Source of the DNA: Sulfitobacter sp. M39
GTDB lineage: Bacteria > Pseudomonadota > Alphaproteobacteria > Rhodobacterales > Rhodobacteraceae
Reading direction: 5' to 3'
Length of the DNA: 64,000 nt
Assembly: GCF_021735935.1 (NCBI RefSeq)
Contig: NZ_WMDZ01000001.1
Coordinates: 2,852,001-2,916,000, forward strand
Shown here: positions 40,295 through 48,274 of the stretch, in pieces
Position numbering within the stretch: the first letter of the stretch is position 1
How the letters are laid out: each line of letters begins with the position of its first letter
Program-made: the position numbers and the translations under genes
The notes under the pieces: generated by a model
Told to the model about the DNA's origin: nothing
Databases searched by the model: none
What the model saw: the letters and a program-made list of their open reading frames with translations, nothing else

Positions 40295-41214
40295 GAATCT
40301 TAGCCGTCGAGGACAACCAAGATCTGCGCAATTTGCTAGAAGAATATCTTCGGACGCAAGATCACGAATATGTCCGCACGGCCGCCTCCGGCAAGGAAGC
40401 GCTTGAAATCATCCACAGCGCGCCGGTTGTTTTCGACTGCCTACTGCTCGACATCCAGATGCCGGAAATGTCCGGCGTAGAGCTGATCCCTCACATCCGA
40501 CAAATCGACGGGTACGAGTTCGTGCCCATCATTATGCTCACCGGCGTTAAGAACAGCGAAAGCATCGCGAAATCCTTCGTGGCGGGCGCGTGGGACTATA
40601 TCGTCAAACCGTTCGAGTTCTTCGACCTTGAGGCACGCATTCATGGTGCGGAAATGCGCAATGCCGAATTTGTCCGGCACCTGAAACGCCCGCATGAATC
40701 CCCCAACCAAGAGAATTTCGACGTTCTGAAAGAGCTTGCGCTCGACCGTCCGATGTCGCCGTCCGAGCTTTCCGAGAGCGGCCTTGTCCCGCAGGACGCT
40801 TTTGAAAACTGCATTATGCGCATGCAATCCGAGTTTGGTGGCGGCATGCAGATCGCTGTGATCGTGCTGCAGAACTTTGCGGATGTGCTTGCGCAGGTTC
40901 CGCAAGACCAGCGCGTCGAATTTTCCGTCGGACTGGCACGCAGGCTGACTGATGCGCTCAGCAGCCTGAACCTTATCGTGACCTATCGATCAAACGGCAC
41001 CTTCGCCGCGCTCTCGCCCGCGCTTAAAACGCAATCCACGCTCAACATCGCTGACGTGGTAAAGAACGCGGTCCAGACTTCGCCAGAGGCAGCATGTCAT
41101 CGCGATATCGTGGTCAACGTCGACTACTGCCGCACCAAGGCATTCTCGACCAGCGGCGACACGATTGTGATGCTCGACCAACTCGCAAAGCGCCTAAGTA
41201 CCGTTACCGCTTAA
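40291..41214 (+). CDS. Response regulator with degenerate GGDEF-like output domain
   Basis: A 307-residue cytoplasmic signalling protein. The N-terminal REC domain has the acidic pair Glu7/Asp8, phosphoacceptor Asp54 (LLLDIQMPEMSG), Thr84 and Lys106 (YIVKPFEF), so it should be phosphorylatable. The C-terminal half (residues ~170-307) looks like a GGDEF fold whose signature reads SNGTF (TYRSNGTFAALS), so diguanylate cyclase activity is unlikely. A CtrA-like box lies upstream, and an EAL gene lies just beyond tag. Confidence 0.85.
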   Translation: MRILAVEDNQDLRNLLEEYLRTQDHEYVRTAASGKEALEIIHSAPVVFDCLLLDIQMPEMSGVELIPHIRQIDGYEFVPIIMLTGVKNSESIAKSFVAGAWDYIVKPFEFFDLEARIHGAEMRNAEFVRHLKRPHESPNQENFDVLKELALDRPMSPSELSESGLVPQDAFENCIMRMQSEFGGGMQIAVIVLQNFADVLAQVPQDQRVEFSVGLARRLTDALSSLNLIVTYRSNGTFAALSPALKTQSTLNIADVVKNAVQTSPEAACHRDIVVNVDYCRTKAFSTSGDTIVMLDQLAKRLSTVTA

Positions 41215-41229
41215 CACGGTGACGGTGGC

Positions 41230-41823
41230 CTAGCCGGCGTCCCAGTCATGTTTGGGCATTTGCGCCACAGCCTGATGACGGGGACAGCACGTCAAATGGT
41301 CATTCACCATGCCCACAGCCTCCATAAACGCATAGACGATTGTCGGGCCGCAGAACTTAAACCCCCGTTTTTTCAAGTCAGCCGATATCTGCTTTGAAAG
41401 CGGCGTCCATGCGGGAACATCCGACTGACGCTCAAACCGGTTTTGCAGTGGCTCGAACTCCACGTATTTCCATAAGTACCGATCAAATCCCTCCTTCTTT
41501 TCAATCTCTTGCCAAACGCGTGCATTTGTAATCGCCGCCTCTATCTTTCCGCGGTGGCGGATAATGCCGGGGTTGGTGAGCAAGCGTTCAACCTCGGCGT
41601 CACCCCATGTGGCAATGACATTAGGGTCAAATCCGGCAAAAGCCTCGCGGAAATTCTCTCGCTTTTTAAGTATCGTGATCCAACTCAGCCCTGCCTGGAA
41701 GCCATCAAGGATCAGTTTTTCCCAAAGCGCGCGGCTGTCATATTCCGGCACACCCCAGTCAGTGTCATGATAATCCAGATAAATTTTCTCTGGCCCAGCC
41801 CAGTCACACCGCTGCATCCGCAT
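41230..41823 (-). CDS. tag: DNA-3-methyladenine glycosylase I
   Basis: Removes 3-methyladenine from DNA in base-excision repair. The 197-residue HhH enzyme starts MRMQRCDWAG with the zinc Cys6 and His19 (DYHDTDWG); the other zinc ligands are in DHLTCCPRH near the C-terminus. GFQAGLSWITIL is the base-pocket segment. A GGAG site lies upstream. It sits antisense between two signalling genes, 15 bases from the response-regulator stop. Confidence 0.95.
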   Translation of the reverse strand: MRMQRCDWAGPEKIYLDYHDTDWGVPEYDSRALWEKLILDGFQAGLSWITILKKRENFREAFAGFDPNVIATWGDAEVERLLTNPGIIRHRGKIEAAITNARVWQEIEKKEGFDRYLWKYVEFEPLQNRFERQSDVPAWTPLSKQISADLKKRGFKFCGPTIVYAFMEAVGMVNDHLTCCPRHQAVAQMPKHDWDAG

Positions 41824-41877
41824 CCCCTTCTCCGACGGATCTGGCCGGATGGCTAAAATTTGTACTGCATTGCCGCG

Positions 41878-41892
41878 TTAACCCGGCGTTAC
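41878..41892 (+). promoter_or_regulatory. CtrA-like box upstream of the EAL gene
   Basis: TTAA (41878-41881), 7 bases, TTAC (41889-41892): one mismatch from the CtrA consensus. It lies 22 bases before the EAL gene start. Confidence 0.45.
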
Positions 41893-41913
41893 AAGTTTGC
41901 GCGCCAAGGTGAC

Positions 41914-42786
41914 ATGAGAACAGCGATAAATGGAAGCGTCACTTTGGAAGATATATCACCACACCCGCTCGCCGATCTGCCCGAGGGGTCGAACAACCCG
42001 CTCGACTACGCGCTGACCCAACGCGACGGCAGCACACTGGCCATGGTCAGGGCTGCTGTCGCGCATAATCAGACATTGATGGCATACCAGCCTGTCATGC
42101 GTGACGCGGACGACCCCAAAATCGCCTTTTACGAGGGGTTTATTCGCATTCTGGATCCCACCGGTCGCGTCATTCCCGCCCGCGAATTCATGCCCGTGGT
42201 AGAGAAGACGCAGCTTGGCCGCGAGATTGATGTGCTGTCGCTTAATGCTGGACTTGCCGCGCTGAGCGAAAACAAAGGGTTGCGCCTTTCGATCAACATG
42301 TCCGCGCGCTCTATCGGGTATGCGGGATGGACGAACCTCCTGAACCGGTGGCTGTCGCGCGACGGCACCATTGGCGAACGTCTCATTCTGGAAATCAGCG
42401 AAAAATCGGCGATGCAGATGCCAGAGCTCGTCTCCAGCTTTATGGACCAGCTCCAGACACGGGGCGTTTGCTTTGCATTGGATAATTTTGGCTCTGACTA
42501 CATCGCCATCCGCTATTTGAAGGAGATGTTCTTCGACATTCTGAAGATCGACGGACAGTTCGCCCGCGGGGTGAGCGACCACCCCGACAATCGTGCAATC
42601 GTGTCAATCATGGTGTCGATCGCGCGGAACTTCGACATGATTACTGTCGCGGAACAGGTGGAAAATCAAGACGATGCATCCCTGCTTCTTGCGCTTGGGG
42701 TCGATTGCCAACAGGGCTTTCTTTATGGCGCACCAACTACCCAACCCTACTGGCAGAGCACGCCGGAAGAGCGCAAAAATGCGTAA
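41914..42786 (+). CDS. EAL-domain protein (c-di-GMP phosphodiesterase-like)
   Basis: A 290-residue cytoplasmic protein consisting of an EAL domain after a ~50-residue leader. The EAL motif reads FYEGFIRI (Glu kept); Asn (SINMSARS), Glu (LEISEKS) and Lys (DILKIDG) are also kept. The usual DDFG is DNFG, so one metal-binding Asp is Asn and hydrolysis may be weak or absent. AEQVEN and CQQGFLYG complete the barrel. The start follows AAGGTGAC; the longer frame from 41860 is unlikely. Confidence 0.88.
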   Translation: MRTAINGSVTLEDISPHPLADLPEGSNNPLDYALTQRDGSTLAMVRAAVAHNQTLMAYQPVMRDADDPKIAFYEGFIRILDPTGRVIPAREFMPVVEKTQLGREIDVLSLNAGLAALSENKGLRLSINMSARSIGYAGWTNLLNRWLSRDGTIGERLILEISEKSAMQMPELVSSFMDQLQTRGVCFALDNFGSDYIAIRYLKEMFFDILKIDGQFARGVSDHPDNRAIVSIMVSIARNFDMITVAEQVENQDDASLLLALGVDCQQGFLYGAPTTQPYWQSTPEERKNA

Positions 42787-42907
42787 GAGAACATGGCGCG
42801 ATTGCCGCATGTGCAGCAATGGGATATGTCCAAACCATAGAAGACGGGGGAACGGGAAAACGCCGTATTATATTACCCCACGTCAGTAGTTCAGGGGAAG
42901 AACACAT

Positions 42908-44083
42908 ATGACCAACGTTGTCATCGCATCCGCAGCGCGCACGCCTGTCGGCAGCTTCAGCGGATCCTTTGCAAATACACCCGCGCACGATCTGGGTGCC
43001 GCGGTGCTGAAAGAGATCGTCGCCCGCGCAGGCATCGACCCTTCCGAGGTCAATGAAACAATTCTGGGTCAGGTTCTGACCGCCGCTCAGGGGCAAAACC
43101 CTGCCCGTCAGGCACATGTAAATGCGGGCCTGCCCATCGAAAGTCCGGCATGGTCAATCAACCAGGTCTGCGGTTCCGGTCTGCGCGCGGTCGCTTTGGC
43201 AGCGCAGCACATCCAATTGGGCGACGCCGATATTGTGGCAGCCGGTGGTCAGGAAAACATGTCGATGAGCCCCCACGCACAAAATCTGCGTCCGGGTCAG
43301 AAAATGGGCGACATGCAACTTATCGACACGATGATCCGCGACGGTCTGTGGGATGCGTTCCACGGGTACCATATGGGTCAAACAGCTGAAAACGTTGCCG
43401 CTAAATGGGACATCAGCCGCGATGCCCAAGACGCATTCGCGGTTGCCTCGCAGAACAAAGCCGAAGCCGCCCAGAAGGCCGGTAAATTCCAAGACGAAAT
43501 CGTGCCTTTCACCATCAAAACCCGCAAGGGCGAGGTGGTTGTCGATCAAGATGAATACATCCGTCACGGCGCCACGATGGAGGCGATGCAGAAACTGCGC
43601 CCCGCCTTCACCAAAGACGGTTCCGTCACTGCAGCCAATGCGTCCGGCCTGAACGACGGGGCCGCTGGCGCATTGCTGATGTCCGCGGATAATGCCGAAA
43701 AGCGCGGGATCACACCGCTGGCGCGCATCGCATCCTACGCCACCGTTGGCCTGGACCCGACGATCATGGGTGCCGGCCCGATCTATGCGTCGCGTAAAGC
43801 GCTTGAGAAAGCGGGCTGGAAGGCCGAGGATCTAGACCTTGTCGAAGCTAACGAGGCGTTCGCGGCGCAGGCCTGCGCGGTTAACAAGGACATGGGGTGG
43901 GATCCATCGATCGTGAACGTGAACGGCGGTGCCATCGCAATCGGCCACCCCATCGGAGCCTCCGGCGCGCGCATCCTGAACACGCTTTTGTTCGAGATGC
44001 AGCGACGCGGCGCGAAAAAAGGTCTCGCGACTCTGTGCATCGGCGGCGGCATGGGCGTGGCCATGTGTCTTGAGCGTCCATAA
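42908..44083 (+). CDS. phaA: Acetyl-CoA C-acetyltransferase (beta-ketothiolase)
   Basis: Condenses two acetyl-CoA to acetoacetyl-CoA. The 391-residue thiolase has the nucleophile Cys in [20 protein letters not shown], and the C-terminal [11 protein letters not shown] and [11 protein letters not shown] motifs. GGGGAAG precedes the ATG. The downstream phaB makes a polyhydroxybutyrate route likely. Length and active site are normal. Confidence 0.96.
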   Translation: MTNVVIASAARTPVGSFSGSFANTPAHDLGAAVLKEIVARAGIDPSEVNETILGQVLTAAQGQNPARQAHVNAGLPIESPAWSINQVCGSGLRAVALAAQHIQLGDADIVAAGGQENMSMSPHAQNLRPGQKMGDMQLIDTMIRDGLWDAFHGYHMGQTAENVAAKWDISRDAQDAFAVASQNKAEAAQKAGKFQDEIVPFTIKTRKGEVVVDQDEYIRHGATMEAMQKLRPAFTKDGSVTAANASGLNDGAAGALLMSADNAEKRGITPLARIASYATVGLDPTIMGAGPIYASRKALEKAGWKAEDLDLVEANEAFAAQACAVNKDMGWDPSIVNVNGGAIAIGHPIGASGARILNTLLFEMQRRGAKKGLATLCIGGGMGVAMCLERP

Positions 44084-44098
44084 CCCTTAATCAACGGC

Positions 44099-44139
44099 TT
44101 CCGGTGGCGTGCATTCGACGATAATCCGCGCCACCGGAA
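44099..44139 (+). other. Large hairpin between phaA and phaB
   Basis: An 11-bp perfect stem, TTCCGGTGGCG (44099-44109) with CGCCACCGGAA (44129-44139), 19-base loop, followed by A residues. It starts 16 bases after phaA. It may attenuate read-through or stabilise phaA mRNA; a new promoter in the A+T-rich stretch 44195-44240 could then serve phaB. Confidence 0.5.
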
Positions 44140-44266
44140 AAACATCTGCTATTTCCCTGCGTAAACTGTTGCAATGAAACCTAAGCCTGACTACAAATTC
44201 CCCACGTAATTTAATTACGAATTTAGTAAGGCAAACGAAACAACATTGCCTTTAGGGGAGAGATTT

Positions 44267-44989
44267 ATGTCACGTGTTGCACTTGTAACAGGGGGAAGCC
44301 GCGGGATCGGGGCGGCTATTTCCACAGCTTTAAAAGACGCCGGATACACCGTCGCGGCAACATACGCCGGAAACGACGAGGCCGCCGCGCAGTTTACAGA
44401 AACCACGGGCATCAAAACCTACAAATGGAACGTCGCCGACTATGACGTTTCCAAAGCCGGGATTGCCAAAGTCGAAGAAGATTTAGGGCCAGTTGATGTG
44501 GTCGTAGCGAACGCAGGTATCACCCGCGACGCGCCTTTCCACAAGATGACGCCCGACCAGTGGAACGAAGTGGTTGGCACCAATTTGACGGGTGTTTTCA
44601 ATACGATCCACCCGGTTTGGCCTGGCATGCGCGAGCGCAAGTTCGGTCGGATCGTCGTCATCAGCTCGATCAACGGGCAGAAAGGTCAGTTCGCCCAGGT
44701 GAACTATGCCGCGACCAAAGCAGGCGATCTGGGCATTGTGAAATCACTCGCTCAGGAAGGCGCGCGCGCCAATATTACCGCGAATGCGATCTGCCCCGGC
44801 TATATCGCGACGGATATGGTGATGGCGGTGCCTGAGAAGGTGCGCGACTCTATCGTGGCGCAAATCCCGACCGGCCGCCTAGGCGAACCCGAAGAAATCG
44901 CCCGCGCGGTTGTATTCCTTGTCAGCGATGATGCGGGCTTTATCAACGGGTCCACGATCACCGCGAATGGTGCGCAGCATCTGGTCTAA
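44267..44989 (+). CDS. phaB: Acetoacetyl-CoA reductase
   Basis: NADPH-dependent SDR that reduces acetoacetyl-CoA to (R)-3-hydroxybutyryl-CoA for polyhydroxybutyrate. The 240-residue enzyme has the TGGSRGIG cofactor loop, the NAGI strand, catalytic Ser/Tyr/Lys (SSINGQKGQFAQVNYAATKAG), and CPGYIATDM. ATG 44267 follows GGGGAGAG. A 183-base gap with a hairpin separates it from phaA; a strong terminator follows. phaC is not in the window. Confidence 0.95.
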   Translation: MSRVALVTGGSRGIGAAISTALKDAGYTVAATYAGNDEAAAQFTETTGIKTYKWNVADYDVSKAGIAKVEEDLGPVDVVVANAGITRDAPFHKMTPDQWNEVVGTNLTGVFNTIHPVWPGMRERKFGRIVVISSINGQKGQFAQVNYAATKAGDLGIVKSLAQEGARANITANAICPGYIATDMVMAVPEKVRDSIVAQIPTGRLGEPEEIARAVVFLVSDDAGFINGSTITANGAQHLV

Positions 44990-45006
44990 ACGGCCGACAT
45001 GAACGC

Positions 45007-45038
45007 AAAAGGCCAGCGCATTTCGCGCTGGCCTTTTT
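45007..45038 (+). terminator. Intrinsic terminator after phaB
   Basis: GGCCAGCGC (45011-45019) pairs with GCGCTGGCC (45025-45033), 5-base loop, flanked by AAAA and followed by TTTTT (45034-45038). Confidence 0.92.
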
Positions 45039-45078
45039 GTCGGCGGCCCAATGGGCACGCCAACGGAATTATAATCTG

Positions 45079-45243
45079 TCAGGCGGAAAGCCGGGTAATT
45101 TCCTCTTTCAAGCGCAGCTTCTCCTTTTTCATATTCGCAACCTTTAGCCCGTCCATACTCGGCGATCGTTGGGCCTGTTCTACAGCGTCACTCATTGCCA
45201 AATGCTTCCGTTTCAGAGCATCCAGATGTGCGTCAAAAGCCAT
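45079..45243 (-). CDS. Short DUF465 (YdcH-like) protein
   Basis: A 54-residue gene found by reading the minus strand. It begins MAFDAHLDALKRKHLAMSDA and ends with KKEKLRLKEEITRLSA, matching the DUF465 pattern (KRKHLALSDxVE...LKKxKLxLKEEI). AAGGAGAG lies at the right distance before the ATG. Almost all helical, probably a coiled-coil hairpin; function unknown. It is transcribed towards the phaB terminator. Confidence 0.88.
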   Translation of the reverse strand: MAFDAHLDALKRKHLAMSDAVEQAQRSPSMDGLKVANMKKEKLRLKEEITRLSA

Positions 45244-45355
45244 GTAACTCTCCTTAGGTTATGTTGCGTAGAATGATTGAAGCACGAAATATTCCACCTG
45301 TCACGCGGCAGCGCAGCAAAACTATCGACAAGTTGAGATATCGGCGAGAGGCTGC

Positions 45356-46105
45356 TTAGAATGGCAGCGCTGCGCCCTCGCGCAGGACCGCTCGTATTTC
45401 GGGCACATAGCTGTCGCCGTCGCTCAAATGTTGTGCGCCTTCGTGCATGATAAGGGGCGCGTTGAGGCGAAACGCCCCCCGCCCGCTTTTGCGCGCGCGC
45501 AGGATGACCAGTTCAGCCATGCGACCGATGCGCGGTGCGATTGGCAGCACCTCTATGCTGCCCATATCATGGGGTAGCGCGCGGATCAGATCGGGCAGGC
45601 GTTCCGCCCGATGGATAAAATGCGCCTGCCCTTTCGGGGCAAGGCGTTTGGCCGCGATCTTGACCCAGGTTTCCAAGGGGGTCGCTTCACCCAAGGCGGT
45701 TTCACGACCGCTGTTCGTCGCAGCGACAGAGGCATGCCGATCGAAATACGGCGGGTTGGCAAGAACGTGGTCAAATTGTCGCTGCCGTAGGGCCAGCGGC
45801 ATGGCATCAATGTCGGCCTCGACCACTTCAAATGCTGGATTATTGCGCCGTGCAAGTGCGGCATATGCAGGCTGGATCTCGACCCCCGTCAGCTGCAAGC
45901 CCGGCACCCGCGCGCCCAGACAAAGCGACGCCGCCCCTACCCCGCAGCCCAGCTCTAGCACGCGCTGACCGGCCTGCGCCGGAACCGTTGCAGCCAATAA
46001 AACAGGGTCGACGCCCGCACGGTAGCCTTTACGCGGCTGCCACAAATGCAGCTTGCCGCCCAGAAACGCATCCCGCGTGAGCGCGTCGGGGTCAAAGACG
46101 TCCAC
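45356..46105 (-). CDS. tRNA1(Val) N6-methyltransferase-like (TrmN6/YfiC family)
   Basis: A 249-residue SAM-dependent methyltransferase. Motif I is VLELGCGVGAASL and the N6-adenine-type catalytic motif is LANPPYF. The start region (LGGKLHLWQPRKGYRAGVDPVLLA) is typical of the YfiC/TrmN6 group, which modifies A37 of tRNA-Val. The exact target is inferred. It starts 5 bases after the DUF2007 gene, so both are in one operon. Confidence 0.88.
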   Translation of the reverse strand: MDVFDPDALTRDAFLGGKLHLWQPRKGYRAGVDPVLLAATVPAQAGQRVLELGCGVGAASLCLGARVPGLQLTGVEIQPAYAALARRNNPAFEVVEADIDAMPLALRQRQFDHVLANPPYFDRHASVAATNSGRETALGEATPLETWVKIAAKRLAPKGQAHFIHRAERLPDLIRALPHDMGSIEVLPIAPRIGRMAELVILRARKSGRGAFRLNAPLIMHEGAQHLSDGDSYVPEIRAVLREGAALPF

Positions 46106-46110
46106 AGCGG

Positions 46111-46332
46111 TTATTTGGGCAACCCGGTGGGGATATCGTTGTCGCGCAGGACCCGCGTTGCGGCGGTGTAATCGTCGTCGTGCACCATCAAGCGGCGGGG
46201 GAAAATGCCGATCCCGCCTTCAAGCACGCTCATGTTTACGTCCAGCGGAAAGCAGTCTATATCCTCGCCCTGAAGAAGGGCGCTGGCAAAGGCGATTATC
46301 GTCGGGTCGGTTGTGCGCAAAAGTTCCTTCAT
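46111..46332 (-). CDS. DUF2007 small protein
   Basis: A 73-residue protein starting MKELLRTTDPTIIAFASALL, the normal DUF2007 opening; the frame is open from a TTG at 46377. It has a predicted ferredoxin-like fold with LEGGIGIFPRRLMVHDDDY. The family is sometimes called putative signal transducing protein, without proven function. No strong ribosome-binding site is visible at this ATG. It is divergent from the polyprenyl synthase gene and coupled to the methyltransferase. Confidence 0.83.
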   Translation of the reverse strand: MKELLRTTDPTIIAFASALLQGEDIDCFPLDVNMSVLEGGIGIFPRRLMVHDDDYTAATRVLRDNDIPTGLPK

Positions 46333-46391
46333 AACAGAGATGTAAGGGCAATCGACGTTGATTGTCGAGCCTTCCAATTAAGGTCGTGTAA

Positions 46392-47390
46392 ATGACGAGC
46401 GAAAACACCCAGAAACCACATGACCGGATGGCGGCCTATCTCAGCGCGGATATGACCGCGGTGAACGATCTGATCCTCGACCGCATGGCGTCAGAACATG
46501 CGCCGCGCATCCCCGAGGTCACGGCCCATCTGGTAGAGGCAGGCGGCAAGCGGCTGCGCCCGATGCTGACCCTCGCTGCGGCGCGTCTGTGCGGCTATGA
46601 CGGCCCCTACCACGTGCACCTTGCCGCCACAGTCGAATTCATTCACACCGCGACCCTGCTGCACGACGATGTGGTCGATGAAAGCGCGCAGCGTCGTGGA
46701 CGGCCGACGGCCAACTTGTTGTGGGACAACAAATCTTCGGTGCTGGTGGGCGATTACCTTTTCGCGCGCAGCTTCCAGCTGATGACCGAGACGAATAACA
46801 TGCGCGTGCTGGCGATCCTGGCCAATGCCTCCGCCACGATTGCCGAGGGCGAGGTGCTGCAACTGACCGCCGCGCAGAATCTGGCCACGGACGAAGGCAT
46901 CTACCTACAGGTCGTGCGCGGGAAGACGGCGGCGTTGTTTTCGGCGGCGACGCAGGTGGGCGGGGTGATTGCCACGGCCCCTGACGCACAGGTTCAGGCG
47001 CTTTTCGACTATGGCGATGCTTTGGGCATCGCGTTCCAGATTGTTGACGATCTGCTGGACTATCAGGGCGACCCGAATGCCACCGGCAAGAACATCGGCG
47101 ATGACTTCCGCGAGCGTAAGCTGACCCTGCCGGTGATCAAGGCGATCGCCAAGGGCGACGCAGCCGAACGTGCCTTCTGGACCCGCACCATCGAGAAGGG
47201 CAAGCAGGAGGACGGCGATCTTGAACACGCTCTGTCGCTGCTGAAAGCACATGGCACTCTGGATGGAACCAAGGCAGAGGCGCTGGCATGGGCGGAACAG
47301 GCCAAGACTGCGCTGAACACCCTGCCGGATCACGAGCTGACGCAGATGCTGCACGATCTGGCCGATTACGTCGTCGCGCGTATTAGCTAG
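46392..47390 (+). CDS. ispB: Polyprenyl (octaprenyl/decaprenyl) diphosphate synthase
   Basis: Builds the long isoprenoid tail of ubiquinone. At 332 residues it has both Asp-rich motifs, HDDVVD (FARM) and FQIVDDLLDY (SARM), plus GGKRLRPML for the pyrophosphate-binding site. Whether the chain is C40 or C50 cannot be read; Rhodobacterales usually make Q10. It is a single gene, convergent with ispE. Confidence 0.93.
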   Translation: MTSENTQKPHDRMAAYLSADMTAVNDLILDRMASEHAPRIPEVTAHLVEAGGKRLRPMLTLAAARLCGYDGPYHVHLAATVEFIHTATLLHDDVVDESAQRRGRPTANLLWDNKSSVLVGDYLFARSFQLMTETNNMRVLAILANASATIAEGEVLQLTAAQNLATDEGIYLQVVRGKTAALFSAATQVGGVIATAPDAQVQALFDYGDALGIAFQIVDDLLDYQGDPNATGKNIGDDFRERKLTLPVIKAIAKGDAAERAFWTRTIEKGKQEDGDLEHALSLLKAHGTLDGTKAEALAWAEQAKTALNTLPDHELTQMLHDLADYVVARIS

Positions 47391-47416
47391 TCGTCCCCCA
47401 CTGGGGCGCGCCGAAG

Positions 47417-48274
47417 CTATCCCAGCATTGGTGCGGCGGTGACCCACCAGCCGGGCTGTGCCGCGGCAATACGCGTGACGGCGCGCTGCGCCAGTGCCTC
47501 GGTCTCGTAAAGGCCAAAGCAGGTCGCACCAGAACCCGACATACGCGCCAGCAGCGCGTCCTTTAGGCTGCCCAGACAATCTGCCACCTCTGGCACCACC
47601 TCGATCGCCGGTGCCTCCAGATCGTTGCGCTGTGTGGCCAGCCAGGCGGCGAACGCAGGCGCGCTGGTGAATGCGGGTAGTTCTTTGGGCATGGGCGCGT
47701 TGGCGCGGGAATCGAGCTGCGAGAAGACCTCGGGCGTGGCGGCGGATTTGTTCGGGTTGATCAGCACCAGCCAGCATGGCGGCAGCTTGGGCGCGGGCGT
47801 CAAACGCTCGCCGATCCCCTCCATCCGCTGGGGGGTGTCATGCAGACAAACCGGAACATCGGCACCCAGTCGCGCCACATCGTCGGGCACCGGCAGCCCC
47901 CAATGCGCCGAGAGCAAGCGCAGCGCCGTGGCCGCATCCGCTGATCCTCCGCCGATCCCTGCCGCGGCGGGAAGGTTTTTCGTCAGATGCAGCCGTGCCC
48001 CCCTGCCCGCGCCCGCGTCCAGCAGCCGCGCCGCACGCACCACGAGGTTGCGGTCATCATGGGGGGCGGCACCGCCATAGGGACCATCGATAAACAGCTC
48101 AAGCTGGTCAGAGGGGGATACCGCGATCCGGTCGCCCACGGCGGCGCGCACCACAAGACTATCCAGCAGATGGTAGCCGTCGCTGCGCTGCCCGGTGACA
48201 TGCAGGGTCAGGTTTACCTTGGCCCAGGCGAAACCCGCGTTGGCAACACCGAGGGCAGCGGCTTGGGTCGTCAT
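47417..48274 (-). CDS. ispE: 4-diphosphocytidyl-2-C-methyl-D-erythritol kinase
   Basis: GHMP kinase of the non-mevalonate isoprenoid pathway. The 285-residue enzyme has the N-terminal AWAKVNLTLHVTG, the ATP loop PAAAGIGGGSADAATAL and the C-terminal MSGSGATCFGL. The start at 48274 (MTTQAAALG) overlaps the upstream TPR gene by 4 bases; the longer frame runs antisense-free into it and is not needed. Confidence 0.95.
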   Translation of the reverse strand: MTTQAAALGVANAGFAWAKVNLTLHVTGQRSDGYHLLDSLVVRAAVGDRIAVSPSDQLELFIDGPYGGAAPHDDRNLVVRAARLLDAGAGRGARLHLTKNLPAAAGIGGGSADAATALRLLSAHWGLPVPDDVARLGADVPVCLHDTPQRMEGIGERLTPAPKLPPCWLVLINPNKSAATPEVFSQLDSRANAPMPKELPAFTSAPAFAAWLATQRNDLEAPAIEVVPEVADCLGSLKDALLARMSGSGATCFGLYETEALAQRAVTRIAAAQPGWWVTAAPMLG

